Part shown: in pieces, positions 1-7,591 of the stretch
Position numbering within the stretch: the first letter of the stretch is position 1
Layout of the letters: every line of letters starts with the position of its first letter
DNA from: Myxococcales bacterium
Lineage (GTDB): Bacteria; Myxococcota; Myxococcia; Myxococcales; Myxococcaceae
NCBI GenBank assembly: GCA_003153055.1
Contig: PMBV01000339.1
Location: 1 to 33,020, forward strand
Reading direction: 5' to 3'
Length of the DNA: 33,020 nt
Notes under the pieces: model-generated
What the model saw: only the letters and a program-made list of their open reading frames with translations
Databases searched by the model: none
Told to the model about the DNA's origin: nothing
Position numbers and translations under genes: made by a program

Positions 1-42
1 AAACGCGAGAAGGAGAACAAGAAGAAGAACCGGCGCCGGTGA
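1..42 (+). CDS. C-terminal end of an unidentified plus-strand gene (partial)
   Basis: Read in frame from base 1, this gives 13 very basic residues (KREKENKKKNRRR) and then a TGA stop at 40-42. A Lys/Arg-rich tail of this kind is common at the end of RNA- or ribosome-associated proteins, but no family can be assigned from 13 residues. It converges on the glycosyltransferase gene with only 10 bases between the two stop codons. It is probably outside the flagellar locus and marks its left border. Confidence 0.45.
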   Translation, partial: KREKENKKKNRRR

Positions 43-52
43 CGCCCGCGGG

Positions 53-1636
53 TCAGCTCGCCTTCCGGCCCAGGTAGTCGTCGAGCCAGGGGAACAACTC
101 GCTCACGGCGCTGGCGTTCCTCGTGAGCAGGCCCCTGAGCGAGGCGATGCGAGAGGCGAGCAGCGCGTCGACCCAGTGCTTCATCGCCGCGTTGGCCGTC
201 TCGGGAGTGAGATCGAGATCGAGCTCGCTGTCACGCCCGTGAATGAGGTCGAACACCAACATGCCCAGCCCCGCCTCGCTGTCGGTCGGCAACACCGCCC
301 GGCAGGTCGCCTCGGCGCTCTCGATCTGGCCGCTGGCGAGCAGTGCCTGAGCCAGCCGCACACCCGCGGCGCCCGCTGGTGGCACGCCGGCCGCCCCCCT
401 CAACCGGCTCACCGCGCCCTCGAAGTCACCCAGCGTGTACAGGGCCTCGCCCACCGCCCAGTTCCGCTCCGGGCACGCGGGGTAGGCGGCGCGGTGCCGG
501 TCCTCCCAGGCCGCCAGCCCTCGGGGGCCCTCCAAGGAGCGGGTGAGCGTGGCCGCCGCGACCAGCGCCTCGGGGTCCCTCGGGGCCTGGGCGACGGCCT
601 CTTGGGCGTAGCGCACGGCGTCGCCAATCTGCCCCTCGCTGATGGCCACCCGGGCCAACCCCAGCGTCGGCCGCACGCCCGAGAGCTGGCAGTCACCGAG
701 CGCGTCACCCAGACCGAGGCACTTCTGGTAGTCGGCCTTCGCCTCGACGAGGTGGCCCTGCTGCTCGTGCACCACCCCTCGGCGGTAGAAGTAGGGGGCC
801 GCGGGCAAGAGCCGGCTGGCCCAGCCGTCGAGGTAGAGCAGGCCGGCCTCGCTCTCGGGTCGGAACATGCCCTCGGAGATCAACGCGATGAGCTCTCCGC
901 CCCAGGGCTGGCCCTCCAGCGTGTCACGGCCCGCGTGCTCCAAGGCGTCGCTGGCGTCGCGGGCGGTCTGTTGCCACAGCACCCCGTCGTGCCAGTAGCG
1001 CGCGAGCTCGAGCACCTTGAGCCAACTGTAGAAGTCGAACGGGTCGTCCTTGAGGCAAGCCTTGAGCAGCTTGAGGTCGCGGGCCTTCTTGTCCTTGGCG
1101 GCCGCCCGGCTGCGGACGTAACCCAAGTGCTCGACCGGAACGACCAGCCTCGCCAGGGTGCGCCTGGTGCGAATCAGCATCTGGGCTACCGAGGCGCTGG
1201 CGTCTTCGTGAATGGCGTGCCGGAACCGCACCGCCGGGTCGGCCCGCCAAGCGCGGAGCACCTGTGATTCGCGGCGGTGCCCGTAGGGCAGGGCGTTGGA
1301 GATGAGGATCGACAGGGCCCCCACGGTGGGATCCTCGATGCGGGCCCTCAGCTCGGCGGCGAACCGCGGCGAGGGGCGTTCGTCCGCGTCGAGCACCAGC
1401 ACCCAGTCGCCGGTGGCCACCTCGAGCCCGACGTTGCGGGCCTCGGCGAAGTCGTCGTGCCACTCGTGGCGGAGCACCGTGGCTCCAGCCGCCTTGAACA
1501 GCGCCACGGTCTCGTCCTTCGAACCGGTGTCGACCACCACCAGCTCGTCCCAGACGCCGCCGACGGCCTCGAGGAACGCGGGGGCCATTTCGGCCTCGTC
1601 GCGAACGATCATCACCAATGAGACTCGGCTCTTCAC
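53..1636 (-). CDS. Family 2 glycosyltransferase with C-terminal TPR-like repeats
   Basis: The 527-residue protein begins with a GT-A fold typical of family 2 glycosyltransferases: SLVMIVRDEA at residues 6-15, VVDTGSKDET with D36 at the nucleotide-sugar site, and the metal-binding LDADE motif (D83, D85). From about residue 275 to the end, helical repeats of TPR type follow (for example YRRGVVHEQQGHLVEAKADY). The GTG start overlaps the stop of the preceding small gene (GTGA) and has a GGAGGGAG ribosome site. It is the last gene of the fliD-fliS operon. GT2-TPR proteins in flagellar loci often glycosylate flagellin, and that is the likely role here by context. The donor sugar and target residues cannot be read from the sequence. 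A surface-polysaccharide role remains possible. Confidence 0.8.
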   Translation of the reverse strand: MKSRVSLVMIVRDEAEMAPAFLEAVGGVWDELVVVDTGSKDETVALFKAAGATVLRHEWHDDFAEARNVGLEVATGDWVLVLDADERPSPRFAAELRARIEDPTVGALSILISNALPYGHRRESQVLRAWRADPAVRFRHAIHEDASASVAQMLIRTRRTLARLVVPVEHLGYVRSRAAAKDKKARDLKLLKACLKDDPFDFYSWLKVLELARYWHDGVLWQQTARDASDALEHAGRDTLEGQPWGGELIALISEGMFRPESEAGLLYLDGWASRLLPAAPYFYRRGVVHEQQGHLVEAKADYQKCLGLGDALGDCQLSGVRPTLGLARVAISEGQIGDAVRYAQEAVAQAPRDPEALVAAATLTRSLEGPRGLAAWEDRHRAAYPACPERNWAVGEALYTLGDFEGAVSRLRGAAGVPPAGAAGVRLAQALLASGQIESAEATCRAVLPTDSEAGLGMLVFDLIHGRDSELDLDLTPETANAAMKHWVDALLASRIASLRGLLTRNASAVSELFPWLDDYLGRKAS

Positions 1637-1914
1637 GGCTGCTCCCTCCGGCCTCCTGTTGCGTAGGCGTGGCTGGCTCGCGCGGAGGTGGCCGACTCAC
1701 GTACTTCCACACCGAGCGCCGCGTGAAACGCCCGCGCCGCGCTCTCACACTTCGCCATCAGTGGGGCCAAGCCCTCGTCGTCGCCCGGCGCTGGCGTCTC
1801 GGCGAACAGCGTCAGGGCCTGCTCCATTGCCAGCTGGGCGCCCTCGGCGTCTTTCCGCTCGATGGCGTCGAGCAGTGCCCGGAGCGCGTCGCGCAGGTGG
1901 TGATGCACCGTCAT
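1633..1914 (-). CDS. Small helical protein in the FliT position
   Basis: A 93-residue, mostly helical, Ala/Glu-rich protein with no domain I recognise. Its ATG overlaps the fliS stop (ATGA), and its own stop overlaps the glycosyltransferase start, so it is very probably translated. In many bacteria the order is fliD-fliS-fliT, where FliT is a small helical chaperone for the filament cap FliD. Size, fold type and position fit a highly diverged FliT, but no family residues can be pointed to. The last 20 or so residues are Ser/Ala/Gly/Arg-rich and look disordered. Confidence 0.6.
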   Translation of the reverse strand: MTVHHHLRDALRALLDAIERKDAEGAQLAMEQALTLFAETPAPGDDEGLAPLMAKCESAARAFHAALGVEVRESATSARASHAYATGGRREQP

Positions 1915-2294
1915 GGCTGGGCCCCCTGCGTCGCCACCACCGCCTGCTGGAACCCCTCGACGATGGGGGCGAAGGCTCGCGCGGCCTCGTGGGCTGCCTT
2001 GGCATCGCGAAAGACCGACGCGTGAGCCAGGCGCTGAGCGACGAAGGCGTAGAGCTCTCCCAGGGTCTGGGCCAGCTCTGGAGCCTTGCGCGCGTCGAGC
2101 GTGGCGGCCAGCTCGAGCACGATGTCGGACGCCTTGGTCAACAGGGGCAGGGCCTCGCCCACCAGGTTCTCGTCGAGGAGCTGGGCCGACTGGCGCATGT
2201 GTCGGAGCGCGGCCTCGAACAGGAGCACCATCAAGCGCTCCTTGGAGGCAGTCTCTTGGGTGGCACGGGCGTAGGCACGGGTGCTGGCGTTCAC
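1911..2294 (-). CDS. fliS: Flagellin export chaperone FliS
   Basis: The 127-residue, all-helical protein matches FliS in length and layout. It has an N-terminal Tyr-containing segment (AYARATQETASKERLMVLLF), a first long helix carrying the L-LFE-A pattern, then three further helices. FliS binds the C-terminal helix of flagellin in the cytoplasm, prevents premature polymerisation and delivers it to FlhA. The start is GTG. The Shine-Dalgarno TAGGAG includes the TAG stop of fliD 12 bases upstream, which ties the two genes together. It lies between the filament cap gene and a small FliT-position gene, the usual arrangement. Confidence 0.92.
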   Translation of the reverse strand: MNASTRAYARATQETASKERLMVLLFEAALRHMRQSAQLLDENLVGEALPLLTKASDIVLELAATLDARKAPELAQTLGELYAFVAQRLAHASVFRDAKAAHEAARAFAPIVEGFQQAVVATQGAQP

Positions 2295-2306
2295 GGGGAG
2301 CGACTC

Positions 2307-3677
2307 CTAGCTTGAGCTCTTCGAAGCGGTCTGCTGGGTGAGGTAGTTGGCGATGGACTTGAAGTTCGACACCACGGTCTCCATGGCGGAGAACTGGGCG
2401 ACCAGGCGCTTGCGGTAGCCGTCCACCCGAAGCTGGAGGTTCGAGATGGTGGTGTCGAGGTTCTTGACCTGTGAGTCGAGGCTCTTGGTCCGGCTGGGGA
2501 AGATGCCGTCGGTTGAGTTGGTGTAGCGGTTGGAGAGCGACTTGACCGCGTCAGACAGACCGGTCGTCGCGGTCTGGAAGAGCGAGTTGACCGCCGAGGC
2601 GTCGGTCGAGAGCGCCTTGCCCAGGCGATCGGTGTCGATGCTCAACGTGCCGTCGTTTCCCGTCTTCACTCCCACGTCGGCCAGGGTTCGCACCAGCGGG
2701 TTGGTGGTGAGGACGCCCGAGACCAGGCTCTGCATCGACGTCTGGAGCTGCCGCACCGAGGGCTCTCCCGCCAGCGTCTTGGTGGTGTCGTCGGTCGTCT
2801 GCACGTTGAGGTGCCGGCGCACCGTCGTCATCAGGTCGTTGTAGGCCGAGACGAATTTCTGCAGGTTCGTCTGAGTGGCGGTGGCATCGGTCGAGAGGAC
2901 GAGGTCGCTCGAGGTCGTGGTGGGCGAGGTGAGGTTCAGCGTCACGCCCGGCAGCACGTCGGTCAGCGTGTTGCTGGTGCGCTCGAAGCTCAGCCCGTCG
3001 ACCGTCACGGTGGCGTTGGCCGCCTGCTGGGTGATCGCCAGGCCCAACGGTTGCCCCTGCGTGCCGGTGGAGGTCTCGGTGATGCTGAGCGCGCTCGAGG
3101 CCGCCTGCCCAACCGTGAAGCCGGTGTTCTGGTTGGTGAGCGACAGGTAGCTCGTGCCGTTGGTGGTGAGCACCGAAGCTCGCACCGGAGCTCCCGACTG
3201 GTTGATCGCCTGGGCCACCGTGGCCAGCGAGTCTCCGTCGTTCACCGTGACGTCGTAGCCCGTGCCGTTCACCGAGAGGTTCAGCGTGCCCCCGGTCACC
3301 GAGGCGCCGGTCGCGAAGGCCGCCGAGCGCGCTTTGGCCGCCGCTGCCAGTGTATCGACCTGAACCGCGTAGCGCCCGGCTGATGCCGCCGTGCCTGGGG
3401 TCGCGGTGAACCCGTAGGTCGTGCCGACCTGCGAGACGCCGAGCACCCCACTGGTGCCCAGGTCTTTGGCCGCGGTCGCCAGCGCCTGGATTTTGGTGCT
3501 GAGGTCGCCGATGGAGCTGATCTGTGTCTGGAAGGCCGTCTGCTTCGCCGTGGCCATGTCCACGGAGTAACTCTCGATCTTCACCAGGTTGTCGATGATC
3601 GACCCGGTATCGAGCCCCGAGGCGAGACCGCTGGCTTGGAACGTCGGCGAGAGGGTGGTGGAAACTGAGGACGACAT
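2307..3677 (-). CDS. fliD: Flagellar filament cap protein FliD (hook-associated protein 2)
   Basis: 456 residues, a normal FliD length. The N-terminus has the family pattern FQASGLASGLDTGSIIDNLV (about residues 13-32) followed by a coiled-coil helix. The middle is Thr/Ser/Val-rich beta structure (D2/D3). The C-terminus is a coiled coil ending LRVDGYRKRLVAQFSAME and a short Ser-rich tail. FliD forms the pentameric cap at the filament tip and guides flagellin folding after export. The ATG has a strong GGAGGAAG site. A hairpin terminator lies between fliC and fliD, so fliD expression needs read-through or its own promoter in 3678-3740; none with a convincing consensus was seen there. Confidence 0.95.
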   Translation of the reverse strand: MSSSVSTTLSPTFQASGLASGLDTGSIIDNLVKIESYSVDMATAKQTAFQTQISSIGDLSTKIQALATAAKDLGTSGVLGVSQVGTTYGFTATPGTAASAGRYAVQVDTLAAAAKARSAAFATGASVTGGTLNLSVNGTGYDVTVNDGDSLATVAQAINQSGAPVRASVLTTNGTSYLSLTNQNTGFTVGQAASSALSITETSTGTQGQPLGLAITQQAANATVTVDGLSFERTSNTLTDVLPGVTLNLTSPTTTSSDLVLSTDATATQTNLQKFVSAYNDLMTTVRRHLNVQTTDDTTKTLAGEPSVRQLQTSMQSLVSGVLTTNPLVRTLADVGVKTGNDGTLSIDTDRLGKALSTDASAVNSLFQTATTGLSDAVKSLSNRYTNSTDGIFPSRTKSLDSQVKNLDTTISNLQLRVDGYRKRLVAQFSAMETVVSNFKSIANYLTQQTASKSSS

Positions 3678-3739
3678 TTGACTTCCTCCGGTTCAGGGAC
3701 GGCCCCACGAGGGGCTCCTGCAACGCCCACGCCCCTTCC

Positions 3740-3780
3740 AAAAACACGACAAGCGGGTGGGCCTTTGACTCACCCGCTTG
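3740..3780 (-). terminator. Rho-independent terminator downstream of fliC
   Basis: On the minus strand a perfect 10-bp stem, CAAGCGGGTG / CACCCGCTTG (plus-strand arms 3750-3759 and 3771-3780), is followed by TCGTG and a run of five T (3740-3744 on plus). It starts 36 bases after the fliC stop. The stem-loop followed by T residues fits an intrinsic terminator that separates the abundant flagellin message from fliD-fliS. Confidence 0.8.
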
Positions 3781-3815
3781 CCTTAGGACTGCTGTTCAGC
3801 GTGTTCCGCCCTGGG

Positions 3816-4643
3816 TTACTGGAGCAGCTTGAGGGCGAGCTGAGGGGCCTGGTTGGCCTGCGCGAGGACGCTGACACCGGCCTGCTGCATCACCTGGCTG
3901 CGTGCCATTCGAGAGGTCTCCTCGGCCACGTCGACGTCGCGGATTCGGCTGTTGGCGCCAGAGAGTGACTCGGAGGACTGCTGAATCGTCTGGATGACCG
4001 AGTTCAGCCGGTTGCCCGAGGCGCCGAAACCGGCGCGGGCGCTCGAGACGGTCTGCAGCGCGGTGTCGATGGTGGCCAGCGCGGCCTGGGCACCGGCCTG
4101 CGTCGAGAAGTCGAGGGTGTTGACGCCCAGGGTGGTGGCGGTGGCGTCGACCGTGTTGATCGACAGCTGGTCGTTGGCGGCGACGTTGCGAATGCCGACC
4201 TGGAAGGTGAGGGTGGTGGCCCCCGAGTTGAGGAGCGCTTGGCCGTTGAACTCGGCCGCGTTGGCGATGCGGTCGATTTCCGAGATGTTCGCCGCGTTCT
4301 CCGTCTGAATGTAGCCGCGCTCGGTGTTGCCCACGCCGGACGAGGCCGACTCCATGGCGAGCTCGCGCATGCGGGTGAGGAGCTCGGTCGTCTGGTTCAG
4401 GTTCGCCTCGGCGGTGGCCACCACCGACTGGGCGTCTTGGGCGTTGCGGCCGGCCTGGTTGAAGGAGCGGATCTGCGACTCGAGGTTCACCGAGATGCCC
4501 AGGCCGGCGGCGTCGTCACCAGCCTTGGTGATCCGGTAGCCCGAGGAGAGGCGAGCGAACGAGTCCTGCAGCGAGTTCTGGGTGTTGAAGAGGTTCCTCT
4601 GGGCGTCCAGCGAGCCGACGTTGGTGCGAATTGAAAAGGCCAT
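3816..4643 (-). CDS. fliC: Flagellin
   Basis: 275 residues, so a compact flagellin made essentially of the conserved D0 and D1 domains, with little or no D2/D3 surface domain. The N-terminal half has RLSSGYRITKAGDDAAG (about 31-47) and RMRELAMES (91-99). The C-terminal half has SRIRDVDVAEETSRMAR and ends in the typical hydrophobic helix with ALKLLQ. The Arg at the RMRELA motif matches the region of beta/gamma-proteobacterial flagellins recognised by TLR5. It polymerises into the extracellular filament. A sigma-28-type promoter lies 49 bases upstream and a terminator follows, so it is a single-gene unit. The ATG has a GGAGAA site. Confidence 0.97.
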   Translation of the reverse strand: MAFSIRTNVGSLDAQRNLFNTQNSLQDSFARLSSGYRITKAGDDAAGLGISVNLESQIRSFNQAGRNAQDAQSVVATAEANLNQTTELLTRMRELAMESASSGVGNTERGYIQTENAANISEIDRIANAAEFNGQALLNSGATTLTFQVGIRNVAANDQLSINTVDATATTLGVNTLDFSTQAGAQAALATIDTALQTVSSARAGFGASGNRLNSVIQTIQQSSESLSGANSRIRDVDVAEETSRMARSQVMQQAGVSVLAQANQAPQLALKLLQ

Positions 4644-4691
4644 GATGTTCTCCGGTTTCCCTGGGCGAACGTCGTGTCCGCCTCACCCATC

Positions 4692-4718
4692 TGTTCGGCA
4701 CGATGCGCGGGCCCCTTA
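4692..4718 (-). promoter_or_regulatory. Candidate sigma-28 (FliA) promoter of fliC
   Basis: On the minus strand TAAG (plus 4715-4718) is followed after exactly 15 bases by GCCGAACA (plus 4692-4699). The sigma-28 consensus is TAAA-N15-GCCGATAA, so 3 of 4 and 6 of 8 positions match at the exact spacing. The -35 element overlaps the TAA stop codon of the preceding gene. The predicted leader is about 40 bases. fliA and flgM are in the same window. Confidence 0.75.
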
Positions 4719-6686
4719 AGCGGCCTCGAGGACGCGCGTCAGTCGCCCGAGACCCGCGGCCAGGCGTCGAAGTACTCGAGAACGCACGGCCAGCGTGAAC
4801 AACGGCGAGGTCGTCGGAGGTGGGCGAATGAAGTTGACCCGCTGCACGCCCACGCGGCCCCAGGTGCCCGGTGGCCAGTGGCTCAGCACCGCTTCGGCCA
4901 GGGAAGTCCACGAGAGATCTCCTGGCCCGCAGAACGCCTCGCCGTCGAGCCACACCCGAATGGTCAACGGCCATTCACACTCCACGTCTACCGGGAGCGT
5001 GGGCAGCTCGGCGTCGAGGCGCCGGCCCGACAGCGTGGCGAGGGTGGGGTGCACCGTGACCGACATGAGCGATGGCGGCTCGGCGCGCCGCAGCAGCTCT
5101 CGAGCCTCGGTGAGGTGGGCCTCCAGGGTGACGCGGGCCACCTCTTCTCGAAGCACCAGGCCACCGGTGTCGAGAGAGAACACCGCGGCGCGGGCCTCAC
5201 CCAGGGGGAAGGCCGTCACGTGGGCCATGACGAGGGGCCCGGGGGCTGGCCGCCTCAACGAGCGGAGCAGCTCCGGGTCGGCGGGGAGCCAGGACAGCTT
5301 TCGGGGCCGTGCCAGCGCGGCGCTCAGCGACGGGGAGCGGATTCGCCGGCCCTCGGCCAGCAGGAGCCGATCGCCCACCTCGAGGCCGAGCGTGCCGGTG
5401 GGTGACGTTGGGAGCCCATTGAGCTGCGCGACCCGGGTGACGAGGGTCTGATCGCTCCCCACCGAGGCCACCACCTCGCAGGGGGCGCCTCGGAGTCGCG
5501 CGGCGAGGGCGAAGCGGAGGAGCTCGAGCACCTCGACCCGTCGGGCTCGGGGGCGCCGGGAGGGGGTGAAGGAGATGGCGAGGTGCTTCACGACCCCCGA
5601 CTCGATCACCACCACGCTGCGCGGGCTCGAGCTGGCGAGGAGCTGGGCGACTCGACCCCAGGGTGAGGCCTCGCGCACCAAGAGCGGCGTCTCGGCGACG
5701 GCGTCGGCTCGCAGCTGATCGAGCGTGTCGGCCTGGGCGAGCACCACCCCGTCGATGCACAGCTCCCAGCCGGTGGGGCCCGCTCGCTCGATCGCCGAGT
5801 GCCCGTGGATGCGTGCCTCGAGCACGGGGCGGAACACGCTGGGCAGTGAGGAAGAGAAGAGGTCATGCCTGAGCAGCGCGGTCAGGGGCCGGCGCTGTCG
5901 CGGAGGCACGTGGCGGAGCGCCCAGATACAGGCCAGCCGGAGCGCGGTGCCGGTGGCTCTGAGCTCGGCCAGCGGCTGAGTGTGGCACTGCACCGCGGCT
6001 CGGGCGGTCGCCGTGCCTCCCCAGCGGGCGGCGAAGGCCTCGGGTCGGCTGTCGCCGTGATCGACTCGCAGCACCTCGAGCGGTGGGGCGGCGTCGTCGT
6101 CGACCAGCAGCGCCAGGCAGCGAGCGAGCGGGGTGGGGGCCCGGAGCACGACCTCGAGGCGATCGACGGGCGCGGAGCTGAACGGCGGCAGCTCGCCGGC
6201 GCACACCGCGGCCCAGGGAATGAGCGACGAGGTGAGCTCGGCGCGGGAGGCGAGGCGGGGCTCGAGGGCTGGGCAGTGCCGGTTGGCCAGCTCGGCCAGC
6301 GCGTCGACCCGGCTGACCAGGCGACCCTGCTCGCTCCGGGGCACGTCGTCGATCGGGAGGATCAGCAGATCGAAGCGGCCGTCGCCCCTCGGCGCCAGCA
6401 CGACCGAGGCGACCAGCGGCCGGGCCGTCGTGTAGGCCGTCGGAGGTGGGAGCTCGAGGGCGGCGCAGAGCTGGCCCCAGCGACGGCGCCGCGGCATCAG
6501 CCTGAGGCCTGGGGCGTCGCGGTCGAGAGAGGGCCTGCGGAAACGCGCGCAGAGGAGGATCGGGACGAGCCGTATGAAGGCCCGGCTCTTGGGGTCGAGC
6601 AGGCTCACAAGCCAGCTGGTGCGACGACGCAGCTCCGGCAACGCAGGGTCGAAGACTCGCCGGACCTGCTGCCATCGGCGCGCCAC
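4716..6686 (-). CDS. Unrecognised 656-residue protein downstream of flgL; possible degenerate class I adenylate cyclase-like protein
   Basis: I do not recognise this gene with confidence. It encodes 656 residues from a GTG start with a GAGG site, 7 bases after the flgL stop, so it is the last gene of the flgF-flgL operon. No signal peptide, membrane segment or coiled coil is evident; it looks cytoplasmic, Arg/Leu/Ala-rich. The first 140 residues faintly follow the N-terminus of class I adenylate cyclases (CyaA type): FIRLVPILLCARFRRPSLD at about 38-56 resembles the LP-LLH segment, and VASVVLAPRGDGRFDLLILP at about 92-111 sits where the GS...DxD catalytic motif would be. The Gly-Ser pair and one of the two Asp residues are missing, so such a protein would be inactive. 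The rest contains several beta-rich segments of unknown type. Codon usage resembles its neighbours. Gene reality is well supported; function is not. Confidence 0.85.
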   Translation of the reverse strand: MARRWQQVRRVFDPALPELRRRTSWLVSLLDPKSRAFIRLVPILLCARFRRPSLDRDAPGLRLMPRRRRWGQLCAALELPPPTAYTTARPLVASVVLAPRGDGRFDLLILPIDDVPRSEQGRLVSRVDALAELANRHCPALEPRLASRAELTSSLIPWAAVCAGELPPFSSAPVDRLEVVLRAPTPLARCLALLVDDDAAPPLEVLRVDHGDSRPEAFAARWGGTATARAAVQCHTQPLAELRATGTALRLACIWALRHVPPRQRRPLTALLRHDLFSSSLPSVFRPVLEARIHGHSAIERAGPTGWELCIDGVVLAQADTLDQLRADAVAETPLLVREASPWGRVAQLLASSSPRSVVVIESGVVKHLAISFTPSRRPRARRVEVLELLRFALAARLRGAPCEVVASVGSDQTLVTRVAQLNGLPTSPTGTLGLEVGDRLLLAEGRRIRSPSLSAALARPRKLSWLPADPELLRSLRRPAPGPLVMAHVTAFPLGEARAAVFSLDTGGLVLREEVARVTLEAHLTEARELLRRAEPPSLMSVTVHPTLATLSGRRLDAELPTLPVDVECEWPLTIRVWLDGEAFCGPGDLSWTSLAEAVLSHWPPGTWGRVGVQRVNFIRPPPTTSPLFTLAVRSRVLRRLAAGLGRLTRVLEAA

Positions 6687-6693
6687 GGGACCT

Positions 6694-7575
6694 CTAGAGC
6701 TTGTCGAGGAGGGACAGCTTGAACTGCTGGGTGGCCGCCGACATGCTCGCCTCGAGCGAGCGCTGAGCAGCGGCGAGCCGGGTGTCGGCCTCGAAGATGT
6801 CGGCGTCTTCGAGGTGGCCGCGGGAGTCCTGGGCGTTCTGGCTGAAGGTCTTGGCCGTGCTCGCTGCCACGTCGAAGACGTTCATCAAGGCGCCTGCCCT
6901 CGAGCGGTAGTTCGTCACCTGATGAATACCGTCGCTCAGGGTCTGCACCGAGGCGCGGATCTGGGTGGCGTTGTTGGTGGACAAGGCGGTGCTCAGGGTG
7001 GTGAGGGCGGTGAGCACATCGACGCCTCCACCGGCCCCCTTGAAGGCCTGGTCGGCCCGCACCGAAGCGTCTTGCAAGAGGCCAGGGGCGATCTCCACCT
7101 GTCGCACGTTGGCGTCGCCGCTGTAGGCGCCGGCGGCGTTGAAGGGCGGGCTCCCGTCGAGCATGCCGCCGAAGACGTAGCGATCGCCAAAGCGCTGATT
7201 GAGCGAGCCGACGATGGTGGTCATGAGCTGCTGGACCTCGACGGCGCCGTTGGCGCGATCGGTCGCGTTGTAGGTGTCGCTCCCGAGTTGCACCGCGAGC
7301 TCGTGGGCCCGGGTCAACGCGTTGGTGACCTGGTCCATCGCCGAGTCGACCACCCCCAGTTCGTCGCTGGCCTGGGTAGCCGCGCCGTAGACGGCGGTCT
7401 GACGGGCTTGGTCTTGGGCATTGCGCGCGATGAGCCCCGCGGCGCTGGCGTCGTCCCACGGGTGGGTGACGCGCTTGCCGGTGTCGACCTGCTCGCCCGC
7501 CACCACCGACTCGGTGCGCGCGTTTCCGATTCGCAGGCTGGCCAGCCGGTAGATCTGCTGATCGCTGACTCGCAT
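6694..7575 (-). CDS. flgL: Hook-filament junction protein FlgL (HAP3)
   Basis: 293 residues from the ATG at 7573-7575, which has AGGAGG four bases upstream. An in-frame GTG at 7590 lies upstream of that site and is not needed. The flagellin-like N-terminus MRVSDQQIYRLASLRI is followed by a D0/D1 coiled-coil pattern and the FlgL-type segment QRFGDRYVFGG. The C-terminus ends QQFKLSLLDKL, as flagellin-like D0 helices do. FlgL forms the second junction layer between hook and filament and is exported with FlgN as chaperone. It begins 16 bases after flgK. Confidence 0.95.
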   Translation of the reverse strand: MRVSDQQIYRLASLRIGNARTESVVAGEQVDTGKRVTHPWDDASAAGLIARNAQDQARQTAVYGAATQASDELGVVDSAMDQVTNALTRAHELAVQLGSDTYNATDRANGAVEVQQLMTTIVGSLNQRFGDRYVFGGMLDGSPPFNAAGAYSGDANVRQVEIAPGLLQDASVRADQAFKGAGGGVDVLTALTTLSTALSTNNATQIRASVQTLSDGIHQVTNYRSRAGALMNVFDVAASTAKTFSQNAQDSRGHLEDADIFEADTRLAAAQRSLEASMSAATQQFKLSLLDKL

Positions 7576-7591
7576 GATTCCTCCTGTCACG

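Noticed and set aside
3703..3716. Second short hairpin (GCCCC/GGGGC) between fliC and fliD
   Set aside because: Short stem with no T run, close to the fliD ribosome site; not enough to call a terminator or regulator.
4644..4670. Two GGA motifs in the fliC leader, possible CsrA sites
   Set aside because: One is the ribosome site itself; GGA is frequent in this GC-rich DNA, no csrA or fliW is in the window, and no hairpin presents the motif.
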